Source: Hymenobacter aerophilus DSM 13606
Lineage (GTDB): Bacteria; Bacteroidota; Bacteroidia; Cytophagales; Hymenobacteraceae
NCBI RefSeq assembly: GCF_000382225.1
Contig: NZ_KB907804.1
Location: forward strand, 124,001-188,000
Length of the DNA: 64,000 nucleotides
Direction: 5' to 3'
Positions within the stretch are counted from its first letter, which is position 1, and each line of letters begins with the position of its first letter. Both the position numbers and the translations under genes were made by a program. Below, in pieces: positions 16,444-24,790 of the stretch. A model generated the notes under the pieces. That model saw only the letters and a program-made list of their open reading frames with translations. It was not told where the DNA came from and did not search any database.

Positions 16444-17445
16444 ATGACTCGTCCCGCCCTGCCTTTCATTCTGGCGAGCCTGCTGCTGACGGCGGGCCTG
16501 TTGGCCGTGGGGCTGCGGGTGGGCAGCTACGAAACCGATTATGCCCTGATCGGCCGGGCGCTGCTGCACTACGACGCCCGCGACCCGGCCCAGCTGGTGC
16601 TCATCGAGTTGCGGCTGCCGCGGCTGCTGCTGGCGCTGCTGGCCGGGGCCGGGCTGGCCCTTAGCGGCTACGTAATGCAGGCCATGGTGAACAACCCGCT
16701 CGCCGACCCCTACCTGCTGGGCACGGCTTCGGGCGGGGCGCTGGGGGCCAGCCTCACGTTCCTGTTCGTGCCGGGCCTGACGATATTCGGGCTATACGCG
16801 CCCCCGCTGGCCGCGCTGGTGGGGGCGCTGGGCGTTACGCTGGTGGTGGTGGTGATTGGCAGCCGCCGGGGGCGGGTGGTGCCCACGCTGCTGCTGCTGG
16901 CCGGCGTGGCCATGGGCTCGTTGGTAACGGCTGTGGGCGGGCTGCTCACGTTTCTGGCCGCCACCGAGGAGAAGCTGCGCACCATCACGTTCTGGTCGCT
17001 GGGCGGGTTTGAGCGGGCCAGCTGGGCCACGCTGCCCTATCCGGCCGCCGCCGTGGGGCTGGGGCTGGGGGCGCTGGCGCTACTGCGGCCCCGCCTGAAC
17101 CTGCTGCTGCTGGGCGAGGAGCGGGCCACGGCGCTGGGCCTGCCGGTGGCCCGCACGCGCTGGCTGCTGCTGCTTATTGCCTCGGGCCTCACCGGGGCCG
17201 TAGTGGCGCTGTGCGGGCCGATTGGATTCGTGGGCCTAGTGATTCCGCACATCACGCGCTGGCTGCTGGGCACGGTGGGCCGGGGCAATATGGTGTTCTG
17301 CGCGCTGCTGGGCGGTAATTTTCTGGTGCTCTGCGACCTGCTGGCCCGGGTGCTCTACCCGCCCGCCGGCCTGCCCGTGGGCCTGGTCACGGCCCTGTTC
17401 GGCGTACCGTTCTTCGTATATTTGCTGCGCAAACAAGGAGGCTAG
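16444..17445 (+). CDS. FecCD/BtuC-type ABC transporter permease
   Basis: A 333-residue polytopic inner-membrane protein of the iron-siderophore/cobalamin permease family. Typical motifs are RLPRLLLALLAGAGLALSG near residue 58 and QAMVNNPLADPYLLGTASGG, followed by the GPIGFVGLVIPHITR coupling-helix region towards the C-terminus. About nine or ten membrane segments are expected. It acts with the binding protein encoded just upstream. The cognate ATPase is missing from the window, and the next gene, in 26 bp, is a pterin enzyme instead. Confidence 0.92.
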   Translation: MTRPALPFILASLLLTAGLLAVGLRVGSYETDYALIGRALLHYDARDPAQLVLIELRLPRLLLALLAGAGLALSGYVMQAMVNNPLADPYLLGTASGGALGASLTFLFVPGLTIFGLYAPPLAALVGALGVTLVVVVIGSRRGRVVPTLLLLAGVAMGSLVTAVGGLLTFLAATEEKLRTITFWSLGGFERASWATLPYPAAAVGLGLGALALLRPRLNLLLLGEERATALGLPVARTRWLLLLIASGLTGAVVALCGPIGFVGLVIPHITRWLLGTVGRGNMVFCALLGGNFLVLCDLLARVLYPPAGLPVGLVTALFGVPFFVYLLRKQGG

Positions 17446-17471
17446 GTAAGCGCGCCTCCAACATCTTAGTA

Positions 17472-17888
17472 ATGATCTACATCAGCCGCCAGGAACACTT
17501 CAACGCCGCCCACAAGCTGCACAACCCCAAGTGGAGCGACGAGCGCAACAAGGAAGTGTTCGGCCCCTGCGCCAACGTCAACTGGCACGGCCACAACTAC
17601 GACCTCATCGTGACGGTGAAGGGCCGCCCCGACCCGGAAACGGGCTTTGTCATCGACCTCAAGGAGCTCAGCACGCTCATCCGCACCCACGTCATCGACC
17701 AGGTCGACCATAAGAACCTGAACCTCGACGTGCCCTTCATGGCCGGACAGCTGGCCAGCACCGAAAACCTGATTGTGGCCTTCTGGAACATCCTGCAGCC
17801 CGCCATCGAGGGCATTTCGCCGGCCCGCCTGCATTCGCTCAAGCTCTACGAAACGCCCCGCAACTTCGTGGAGTATTTCGGAGAATAA
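17472..17888 (+). CDS. 6-pyruvoyl/6-carboxy-tetrahydropterin synthase family enzyme
   Basis: A 138-residue T-fold enzyme. Zinc ligands are His14 in HFNAAHKL, and His39 and His41 in HGHNY. The catalytic Cys33 is spaced C-x5-HGH. That spacing is as in animal 6-pyruvoyl-tetrahydropterin synthase, whereas E. coli QueD has C-x3-HGH. So although relatives are usually annotated queD (queuosine precursor), the motif leaves open a tetrahydrobiopterin-type activity. The acidic/His pair in DQVDHKNLN (Asp79, His80) is conserved. It lies 26 bp after the permease and shares a heptad array, which contains its stop codon, with lpxB downstream. Confidence 0.85.
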   Translation: MIYISRQEHFNAAHKLHNPKWSDERNKEVFGPCANVNWHGHNYDLIVTVKGRPDPETGFVIDLKELSTLIRTHVIDQVDHKNLNLDVPFMAGQLASTENLIVAFWNILQPAIEGISPARLHSLKLYETPRNFVEYFGE

Positions 17889-17918
17889 TTATTAATTACT
17901 AATTCTTAATTACTAATT
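17884..17918. repeat. AATTnTT-type heptad array between the pterin enzyme gene and lpxB
   Basis: Five 7-bp units (AATAATT, ATTAATT, ACTAATT, CTTAATT, ACTAATT). The first unit includes the TAA stop of the upstream gene; the last ends 8 bp before the lpxB start. There is only one arm, with no central inverted repeat. Confidence 0.85.
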
Positions 17919-17926
17919 AGCAAAGG

Positions 17927-19048
17927 ATGAAGTACTACCTGATAGCGGGCGAACGGTCCGGGGATTTTCACGCGGCCAGCCTCATGCAGGAGTTGCGCCG
18001 GCAGGACCCTGCGGCCGAGTTCCGCTTCTGGGGCGGCGACCTGATGCAGGCCGAGGGCGGTGAAATGGTGCGCCACTACCAGGAAATGGCCATTATGGGC
18101 TTCTGGGAAGCCGCTACCAGCGTGCTCAAGTTTCGCGGCTACCTCAAGCAGGCCCAGCGCGATATGCTGGCCTGGCAGCCCGATGTGGTAATTCTGGTAG
18201 ACTACGCCGGCTTCAATATGCGGGTGGCTAAGTTTGCCAAGGAAGCCGGCCTGCAGGTGTTCTACTACATCTCGCCCAAAATCTGGGCCTGGAACCAGGG
18301 CCGCGTGCACCAGGTGAAGAAGGTGGTCGACCGCATGTTCGTGATTTTGCCCTTCGAGCAGGAATTCTACCAGCGCTTCGATTACAAAGTCGATTACATC
18401 GGCAACCCCATTGCCGACAGCGTGGGCGAGCACCAGAAATCGGACGACTTTTACCAGCGCAACCAGCTCGACCCCGCGCGGCCCATTATTGCGGTGCTGC
18501 CCGGCTCACGCAAGCAGGAAATCGAGGAGATGCTCTACGAGATGCTGGCCATTCTGCCGCCTTTCCTGAACTACCAGTTCATCGTGGCCGGCGTCGATAA
18601 CCTCGACCGCAACTACTACGCCCACTTCGAGCGCAACAACGTGCGCATCCTCTTCGACCAGACCTACGACCTGCTGGCCCACGCCACCGCCGCGCTGGTA
18701 ACCAGCGGCACGGCCACGCTCGAAACGGCCCTGTTTAACGTGCCCCAAGTGGTCTGCTACCGCACCAGCGCCGTGTCGTACGCCATTGGCAAGGCCGTTA
18801 TCAAGGTGCCGTTTATTTCGCTGGTGAACCTGATTGCGGGCCGCGAAGTCGTGAAGGAGCTTATCCAGGGCGATTTCAACTCCCGCAACCTCGTAGTCGA
18901 GTTGAAGAAAATCACCGAAGACGAAGCGTTTATTGCCCAGCAGAAAGTCGGCTACGCCGAAATTTGGGAGAAGCTGGGCCAGCAGAAATCGGCTGAAAAG
19001 GCGGCGGCCCTGATGGTGGGCTATCTGCGGGAGCGGAAAACGGCGTAG
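17927..19048 (+). CDS. lpxB: Lipid-A-disaccharide synthase
   Basis: A 373-residue GT19 glycosyltransferase that joins UDP-diacylglucosamine and lipid X at the inner membrane in lipid A synthesis. Clear signatures are the N-terminal AGERSGDFHAASLM (residues 7-20), the central YYISPKIWAWNQGR and the VLPGSRKQEIEEML motif, then LVTSGTATLETAL near the nucleotide-sugar site. Length is normal. It is transcribed in the same direction as the permease and pterin genes, separated by a 7-bp repeat array. Confidence 0.95.
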   Translation: MKYYLIAGERSGDFHAASLMQELRRQDPAAEFRFWGGDLMQAEGGEMVRHYQEMAIMGFWEAATSVLKFRGYLKQAQRDMLAWQPDVVILVDYAGFNMRVAKFAKEAGLQVFYYISPKIWAWNQGRVHQVKKVVDRMFVILPFEQEFYQRFDYKVDYIGNPIADSVGEHQKSDDFYQRNQLDPARPIIAVLPGSRKQEIEEMLYEMLAILPPFLNYQFIVAGVDNLDRNYYAHFERNNVRILFDQTYDLLAHATAALVTSGTATLETALFNVPQVVCYRTSAVSYAIGKAVIKVPFISLVNLIAGREVVKELIQGDFNSRNLVVELKKITEDEAFIAQQKVGYAEIWEKLGQQKSAEKAAALMVGYLRERKTA

Positions 19049-19164
19049 GCTGGCCGGGTTTATAACGGCCAGTGGCCGGGTGGTTTTGGCAGGGCGTTGC
19101 GAGGAGGAATAAAGGCGCTATCTTGTTGACCGCTCGTTCTTTCAACCTGCCCTGAAACTGCTTT

Positions 19165-20356
19165 ATGAAAACAGTTAGTCTGCTCCTGCTACTGGCCTTG
19201 CCGACGGCGTCCGTGGTCTTTGCGCAAAGCCCGGTTCTCCCGGCTACCCGGAGTTCTGTCTCTCCTCGCCCTCGCCAAACGCCCCGGCAACTCTACCAGG
19301 CCGCAGCGGCAATGGCCCAACGCAACGAGCCGCGCATGGCCCTGCGGCAGTTGAAGCAGGCCGTAGCAAGTGGCTTTTTCTCGGCCGAACAGATTGAGGC
19401 AGATGCCGATTTCGCGCCGTTGCGAACCCTGGGTGGCTGGCCGCAGCTGCTGAATTCCGCCCGTGCCCGCCAGCAAAAGCACGAAGCCGCTTTCGATCCG
19501 CAATTGATGGCGCTGATTAAAAAAAATCCACTACCAGGACCAACACTACCGCAGGATAGCCACGGCGGCCGAGCGGCAGTACGGCGTGGATTCGCCCCAG
19601 GCCCGAGCGGCTGACCACGAACAGAGCCGCCTCGACCCCCAGCTTATCCGGCAAGTCGACAGCCTGATTGCTATTCACGGCTACCCTGGCAAAAGGCTGG
19701 TGGGTGGTTACCAAACTGATGTAGCCTTTTTCGTTATTCAGCACAATCCCGATGAAAAGTATCTGCCGCTGCTTACTGTTGCCGCTGAGAAAGGCGATGT
19801 CAGGCCATCGGAGCTAGCCATCTTCACCGACCGCATCAGGGCACGGAAAGGAGAAAAACAGCTTTATGGCTCCCAATTAGGGCCGGCCGTGAAGGGCAAG
19901 TACACGCTCGACCCCATCGAAGACGAATCCAACGTAAACGGGCGGCGGGCGGCGGTGGGTTTGGAGCCGCTAGAAGACTACTTGAGCAAATACTACAACA
20001 TTGCCTACCAGGTGCCCACCGTCACCCATAACCCCAACCCGCCCGAACTTTACACCCAGCCCCACACCGACAAGTCGCCGGTGGAGCCGATTGGCGGCTA
20101 CGAAGCCATCTATGCCCGCCTGCAATACCCGGCCGAAGCCCGCCAGAAAAACATCAGCGGTAAGATTACGGTGCAACTTACCATCGACCCCCAAGGAGTG
20201 CCGCAGAACGTAGCCGTGGTGCAGGGCCTCGGCGCCGGCTGCGACGAAGAAGCCCTGCGCGTTATGCGCGCCGCCCGCTTCACCAACCCCGGCGGCCAGG
20301 ACCACGAGATTCGGATGAACCTGCCGTTTCCATACGAGGCGACGGCGGGGAAGTAA
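19165..20356 (+). pseudogene. Frameshifted DUF6624 - TonB C-terminal domain protein
   Basis: Two overlapping frames read as one gene. The first (19165-19614) starts with a signal peptide (MKTVSLLLLLALPTASVVFA) and a helical TPR-like part (AMAQRNEPRMALRQLKQAV), then reaches FDPQLMALIKK. There the frame breaks in a run of eight A (19519-19526). Removing one A continues directly into the other frame as KKIHYQDQHYRRIATAAERQ, which restores a DUF6624-type domain. The second frame ends in a TonB C-terminal domain. It is either a recent inactivating slip, a sequencing error in the homopolymer, or a gene decoded by slippage; the intact codons on both sides show that it is at most recently broken. Confidence 0.8.
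19586..20356 (+). CDS. DUF6624/TonB C-terminal part as a separate reading frame
   Basis: The downstream frame of the broken gene, shown from its first GTG. Residues 1-130 hold the rest of the DUF6624-like domain: YPGKRLVGG, AFFVIQHNPDEKYLPLL, YGSQLGPAVKGKYTLDPIED and the NGRRAAVGLEPLEDYL segment. From about residue 165 a TonB C-terminal fold follows (EAIYARLQYPAEARQKNISG, then VQLTIDPQGVPQNV and GCDEEALRVMRAARFTNPG), like proteins that end with an energy-transducing TonB module. The frame stays open upstream to 19517, so translation from here alone would give a domain lacking its first strand. It lacks its own signal peptide and would be misplaced if made separately. Confidence 0.6.
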   Translation: MDSPQARAADHEQSRLDPQLIRQVDSLIAIHGYPGKRLVGGYQTDVAFFVIQHNPDEKYLPLLTVAAEKGDVRPSELAIFTDRIRARKGEKQLYGSQLGPAVKGKYTLDPIEDESNVNGRRAAVGLEPLEDYLSKYYNIAYQVPTVTHNPNPPELYTQPHTDKSPVEPIGGYEAIYARLQYPAEARQKNISGKITVQLTIDPQGVPQNVAVVQGLGAGCDEEALRVMRAARFTNPGGQDHEIRMNLPFPYEATAGK

Positions 20357-20424
20357 GGCGTTGTGTTGGAGGCGCTCCGAAAGTTCTTGAACCCGATGCG
20401 ACCGGCTTCGGATCGGCCGCTAAC

Positions 20425-22491
20425 TCACGGCTGCTCGCCCAATGCCTGCCGGAGCACGTAGGCCACCGAACTGCTGTAGCGGTCGGGCGTAGCGAGCAGG
20501 GCGGTGAGGTCGGCGTGGGCGGCTTGGTGCCAGGGCGCGTGCCGACTCAGGTGGCCCAGCAGCAGCACGGCCCACTGCCGGCCCAGTTCAGTAGCCTGGT
20601 TGTTTAGGGCTACCTGCACCAGCACGCGGCGCAGCCGGCTGATAAGGGAAGTGGGCAGGGGCGCCAGCAGGGCCAACAGGGCCGCCAGTGCGGTGGGGGC
20701 GTCGTCAGTGCGGCCGGTGGTGTCGAGTAGGTCCCACAGGTGCCGTTTGATGTCATACGGATGACTATCTACCTCCCAAAAACCATATGTCTCCCACCGG
20801 GCCGTCAGCGCATCGATAGTTTCCAGGCTGGTTACCAGGTAATCCACGAAAGCTTCGGCCGAAGCGAAGTACTTCGTAGCGCCCCGTTGCGTAAAGCCCA
20901 GGCGCGAGCCGGGGTCGTCGCGGGTGCCGTAATACCAACTGTGCAGCAGTTGAAAAACCTGCTTCTGCATTTTCGGAGCCGCATCGCCAACCCACACCAA
21001 ATTGCGCAGAAACTGATGTAACCGCAGCTGCTCGGCGCGGGGCGCGGCAGTCAGCCAGTGCTTGACCATCTCCTGCAAGCCCACCGCGGAGTTTTCCGGT
21101 GCGGTGCGCAGGTTATCGATAATCAGCTGAACGGGTAGGGCACCTTGCTCCAAAAGGGGGCGGAGCGCCGGCAAGTTGGGGAAGCTGAACAGGTCGCGCG
21201 CTATCAAATCGTGCGCCAGCGCCGGAACTTCGCTGGCTGGCAGGGCCGGCCAGCCCAGGATGGCGTTGATGTAGGACAGGTCCTGGCGAAACCGGTACGC
21301 GGTGGGGTCTGCGGCTGTTTCCTGGAGCAGCTGGCGGGCATCGTTGGGCTCCAGGTTGAGCACCCGGATACTTTGTAGCGTTCCGCGCAGCTCGTCGGGC
21401 AGGTCGGGGCGCCGGAGCAGCGGCTGCAAAAAGGGACGTAGCCGCAGGCGCGGCATGCCGCGCTGAATCATCATACTAAACAGGTTATTGAGCTGACTAT
21501 CATTGAATTCTGCCAGTAAAGGCCCTAGCTCAAACTCTTGGTTGGTCCGGATCAACACCAAGGCCGCCGCAAAGCGCCGGCGCGGGCTGCGCAGGGCCGC
21601 GTGCAGTGGGTCGGGCAGGGCGGCGGCCAGCGCCACCCCAAAGGCCAGGTCGTCGTCGCCGGTTGTTAGCGCCTCGGCCGGTATGGGCTGCGACTCCCGG
21701 CCCCAGGCGGTGTTCAGCAGGGCCGACCCCACGGCCGCTTCCAGCGGGAGTACCTTGCTGAGGGCGTAAAGCGCGGGCCGCAGCTCGGCATCGTACCTCC
21801 GGAAGTGCAGGTTGACCAAGTAGTGCCAGTGGCTCAGAATGAGGGTGGCTTCCAGTTGTAGGGCGTCATCGGTCAGCTTCAGGGCCTGCACCGCCAGCTC
21901 GACATCGGGAAAGTAGGTTTCGTCGTAGGCTGTGGGTTCTAGGGCCCAGAGGCGCAGACGGGCCAGCGCGGCCAGCACCCGGCTAGTGCCGAAGGGCGAG
22001 TTCAGGCGGGTTTCCAGCAACTTTTCGGCTTCCGTAACACCCTGATGCGGGGGGAGCGTAAGGGCTTGCAGCTCGTCATCGGGCAGGGGCAGGCGGGGCA
22101 GCAGCTCGTTTTCCAGCGCCAGCGCCCAACCGCGCTGGCGCAGCTGGCTTTCCGCCCGGGCCAGGTCATCCAGGTGGCGCTCGGCCACGATGGCGTGGCG
22201 CTGGTAGAGGCGGTCAAAATGCTCGGCCTGATCGGGGGGCATGGCGGCCAGGCGCTCGGGAATCACGAACTGGTCGGAGCCCACGTGCTTAAGCCAGCGG
22301 GCAGGCCCGTAGTGCTCGTCGGGCACGAGGCCGGAGCCGCAGTGGCGGCAGTATTTACCGGCGGGCGTCAGCTGCACGCACCAGTGGCAGCGTTTCTCGC
22401 GGCGCACCACACAGCCGCACTGGCCACACAGGTCGCCAGGTTTCCAGTCGGGCGGTTGCACCTGACCACAGTTCTCACAAGTAGCACGCAT
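20425..22491 (-). CDS. Large double-zinc-ribbon protein with a helical-repeat body, unknown
   Basis: 688 residues. The N-terminus contains two zinc ribbons: Cys5/Cys8, Cys22/Cys25 (also Cys27), Cys35/Cys38 and Cys48/Cys51. A conserved-looking linker follows (about 60-90), with an IPERLAAMPPDQAE motif. The remaining 550 residues are Leu/Ala-rich helices with no repeat signature I can name, suggesting an alpha-solenoid. There is no signal peptide or membrane segment. The gene starts 29 bp after a smaller gene that carries the same ribbon module, so the two are probably co-transcribed and functionally paired. No family recognised; a scaffold or regulatory role would be a guess. Confidence 0.8.
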   Translation of the reverse strand: MRATCENCGQVQPPDWKPGDLCGQCGCVVRREKRCHWCVQLTPAGKYCRHCGSGLVPDEHYGPARWLKHVGSDQFVIPERLAAMPPDQAEHFDRLYQRHAIVAERHLDDLARAESQLRQRGWALALENELLPRLPLPDDELQALTLPPHQGVTEAEKLLETRLNSPFGTSRVLAALARLRLWALEPTAYDETYFPDVELAVQALKLTDDALQLEATLILSHWHYLVNLHFRRYDAELRPALYALSKVLPLEAAVGSALLNTAWGRESQPIPAEALTTGDDDLAFGVALAAALPDPLHAALRSPRRRFAAALVLIRTNQEFELGPLLAEFNDSQLNNLFSMMIQRGMPRLRLRPFLQPLLRRPDLPDELRGTLQSIRVLNLEPNDARQLLQETAADPTAYRFRQDLSYINAILGWPALPASEVPALAHDLIARDLFSFPNLPALRPLLEQGALPVQLIIDNLRTAPENSAVGLQEMVKHWLTAAPRAEQLRLHQFLRNLVWVGDAAPKMQKQVFQLLHSWYYGTRDDPGSRLGFTQRGATKYFASAEAFVDYLVTSLETIDALTARWETYGFWEVDSHPYDIKRHLWDLLDTTGRTDDAPTALAALLALLAPLPTSLISRLRRVLVQVALNNQATELGRQWAVLLLGHLSRHAPWHQAAHADLTALLATPDRYSSSVAYVLRQALGEQP

Positions 22492-22520
22492 ATTTTCTCA
22501 GACAACCAACTGTTTGAAAA

Positions 22521-23093
22521 CTAGATGCGCCCCCGCCGCACGCGGCCCCACAGCTGGTCTTTCTCTTCGGCCGTAGCTTCAGCCAGCCGGCGCGGAATAT
22601 CGTCCTTGGCCAGCCCGTCGCGGCGCAGCAGCAGGGCCAGAGGCAGTTCGGCTACTGGTACAAAGGCGGCGCCGCAGTTGCGGCAGCGGCGGCCGGGCCC
22701 GCTGGAGCCGCACCAGAAACACTGCTCAATGGGCTCGGCTTGGCGGCCGCAGTTCACGCACAGGTCGCCGGGCGTGTAATCCTTCGGTTGCTTGTAGTTG
22801 CAGCTGGCGCAAAACACAGCGTCGGACGAGTCGACGTTGATGGTGGGGGCTACCACAGCCGTGCTGACGGCCGGCGCTTCGGTTACGGCGGCGGGCACGG
22901 CCCACTCCAGTACCCGGGTGGCCACGGCCGGGTCGAGTTCGGGCAGTAGTTCCAGCAGCGTAAGCACCGTGCCCACCTCGCCGAAACTGGCGCGGCTGCT
23001 GACGCCCATATCGACCAGGTTGGTGAGTTGCTCTTCGCTCAGACCTTTGGCTTTGAGGATGTTGCGTTCTAACAGAGTGAATTCGGAATCCAT
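22521..23093 (-). CDS. Double-zinc-ribbon protein, paralogous module, unknown
   Basis: 190 residues from the ATG at 23093 (MDSEFTLL...). The longer frame to 23156 adds an unconvincing hydrophobic extension. A helical N-terminal part (GLSEEQLTNLVDMGVSSRASFGEV) is followed by an Ala/Val linker, then by two zinc ribbons with the same spacing as in the 688-residue neighbour: FCASC, DLCVNC, QCFWC and RCRNC. After them comes an IPRRLAEATAEEKDQLW segment, matching the IPERLAAMPPDQAE of the neighbour. The shared ribbon plus tail makes the two genes paralogous over this module. It is the first gene of a probable two-gene operon. Confidence 0.78.
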   Translation of the reverse strand: MDSEFTLLERNILKAKGLSEEQLTNLVDMGVSSRASFGEVGTVLTLLELLPELDPAVATRVLEWAVPAAVTEAPAVSTAVVAPTINVDSSDAVFCASCNYKQPKDYTPGDLCVNCGRQAEPIEQCFWCGSSGPGRRCRNCGAAFVPVAELPLALLLRRDGLAKDDIPRRLAEATAEEKDQLWGRVRRGRI

Positions 23094-23182
23094 AAAGAAA
23101 GATAAGGCAAGGTGGATAGTTGGTAAGATAGCAAGGGAGGACCTTTTCGCACACAACGGCCCGCGAACAGAGTGACATCAGC

Positions 23183-23848
23183 TCACCGTACCGTCACCAA
23201 CTCCGGACTTTCCAGCATCCGAACGGGCGAAATAACCCGCTCATTTAGCGGCAGCTTGGTGCCGTACCGCTCAAGCATTTTGGCCTGCACGGCGGGGTGG
23301 GAGAGGTCGAACTCGCGGAGCCGCTGGAGCTGGCCGATTTCGCGGCCGGTGGCCTGCTGGTACATTTTCCAGATGAGCTCCGAGCAGTAGATACGTTCAT
23401 CCGACCAGCCAAAGTACAGGTCGTAATTGCGGCCCCGGTACTGCTCGCCGGCGGCCTGCAGCTTGCGTAGCACGGCCGGCGTGAGCACCTTTTCAGCATC
23501 GCGCAGGCGTTTGACCACAAACTGCCTGTCTTTGCCCCGGGCCACCCAAGCCGCCAGGGAAGTTTCGCTTACCGGCTGCACGGCTTCAAATACGCGCCAC
23601 TTGCCGTTTTTATGGAACAGGATACCGCAGTGGCTGTACGCCGAGTGCGTGGCCAGCTGAATAGCTTTACTCTGGGCCGACTGCGAAGTCTGAAAAATCA
23701 GGTCGCCGTTGCGGAGCCGGGGCGCAATGCTTGCCGCGGATTGGCTGGCAACTTGGGCAACCTGGTAGCGCTTGAAGTAGCGCTGGGCGCGTGGAAATGC
23801 GGCCAGCGCAAGGGTGAACAGCAAGAACAGCAGCAACACTCGGCGCAT
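23183..23848 (-). CDS. YiiX/YebB-like permuted papain-fold cysteine hydrolase
   Basis: A 221-residue protein with an N-terminal hydrophobic signal or anchor (residues 3-18), so it acts outside the cytoplasm. The permuted NlpC/P60 pattern is visible: GDLIFQ (48-53) opens the fold, the catalytic His73 lies in YSHCGILF, and the catalytic Cys155 is in the C-terminal YCSELIW motif with Glu157. Relatives are thought to cleave cell-wall peptides or acyl groups. It runs in the same direction as the zinc-ribbon pair and lies 89 bp upstream of it, which may be coincidence. Confidence 0.85.
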   Translation of the reverse strand: MRRVLLLFLLFTLALAAFPRAQRYFKRYQVAQVASQSAASIAPRLRNGDLIFQTSQSAQSKAIQLATHSAYSHCGILFHKNGKWRVFEAVQPVSETSLAAWVARGKDRQFVVKRLRDAEKVLTPAVLRKLQAAGEQYRGRNYDLYFGWSDERIYCSELIWKMYQQATGREIGQLQRLREFDLSHPAVQAKMLERYGTKLPLNERVISPVRMLESPELVTVR

Positions 23849-24076
23849 GGTGTTTTAGAGAAAAGTGAAGGATGGGCAAGTGAAATCTCACAAAGTTTAC
23901 AAGCTTACTTCTCAATATCGGCGCAATAGCTAGGAGTCTTTGCTTTCAAGGCGCCTATCAAGCGCACGCTACTGATAAAACGAATTATACTGAGCACGAC
24001 AAGTGCATCGACAGATATCAAGGAAGCTGTAGAAAACCTTTATCAAGTATTTGCCCGCTACCCGCTCAACCCGGCA

Positions 24077-24736
24077 ATGGAAGCCAGCCCCGTTTACGGC
24101 GACACTATCCAGGCCTGGAATCGGACGCTAACGGCTAACCCATTGCGGGCGCTAACCGAAGAGGACCTGCGAATCTTCTACTTCAAAGCCCTTACAACTT
24201 GGGGGAACCTGAGCGACTTCCGGCACTTTTTGCCGCGCATTCTGGAATTGTTAACAACCTTCAGCGGAGATTGGGAAGAGTGGGTCGCACTCAATAAACT
24301 GAACTACGGGCACTGGCAAACCTGGTCCGAGGCCGTGCAAAAGGCTATGCGCCGCTACCTGCGGGCCCTATGGCATGAGGTGCTGATATCCGACGTCGAA
24401 ATGGTTGATGTCGTTTTTGGGGAATACACAGCCGGTATTGCCGAGGTATATCCTGATTTTGGCCAGCTGCTCCAGCATTGGTTCGAGGTTGAGAGTCCTT
24501 ATAAAGTCCCCCGGCTGGTCTACTTCGTGAATGGAAATTCCAAGCAACTTTTAAAGAAGCAGCGACTGAGTATGTTTACCGGAACCAGTGAGCAAGGCCC
24601 GCTTTTCTTCTCGTGGCTGACCAGTCCGGCACTAATTGAATATCTCACAGCCGACTTCTTCCGCAACCCATCATCGGCCTACGCTGCGGAGCTTTCAGCC
24701 GTGATTCAAATGCTCGAAGTCGCCGCTAAAAAGTAA
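24077..24736 (+). CDS. Uncharacterised protein with apparently missing N-terminal start
   Basis: 219 residues from the first ATG. From memory, relatives share a DFxHFLPRILEL motif (here SDFRHFLPRILELL) and a tryptophan-rich middle, but I know no function for them. The frame remains open for about 140 bp upstream, and the extra codons read like coding sequence (IKEAVENLYQVFARYPLNPA from about 24017), yet no ATG, GTG or TTG lies in that stretch. The natural start may therefore be lost, frameshifted or non-canonical. The region is less GC-rich than its neighbours and is divergent from the cysteine hydrolase gene. Confidence 0.65.
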   Translation: MEASPVYGDTIQAWNRTLTANPLRALTEEDLRIFYFKALTTWGNLSDFRHFLPRILELLTTFSGDWEEWVALNKLNYGHWQTWSEAVQKAMRRYLRALWHEVLISDVEMVDVVFGEYTAGIAEVYPDFGQLLQHWFEVESPYKVPRLVYFVNGNSKQLLKKQRLSMFTGTSEQGPLFFSWLTSPALIEYLTADFFRNPSSAYAAELSAVIQMLEVAAKK

Positions 24737-24790
24737 ACCCGATGCCAGCCTCACGGCCAACATCGGGCAAAAAACCAGGCCAACAGTCGC

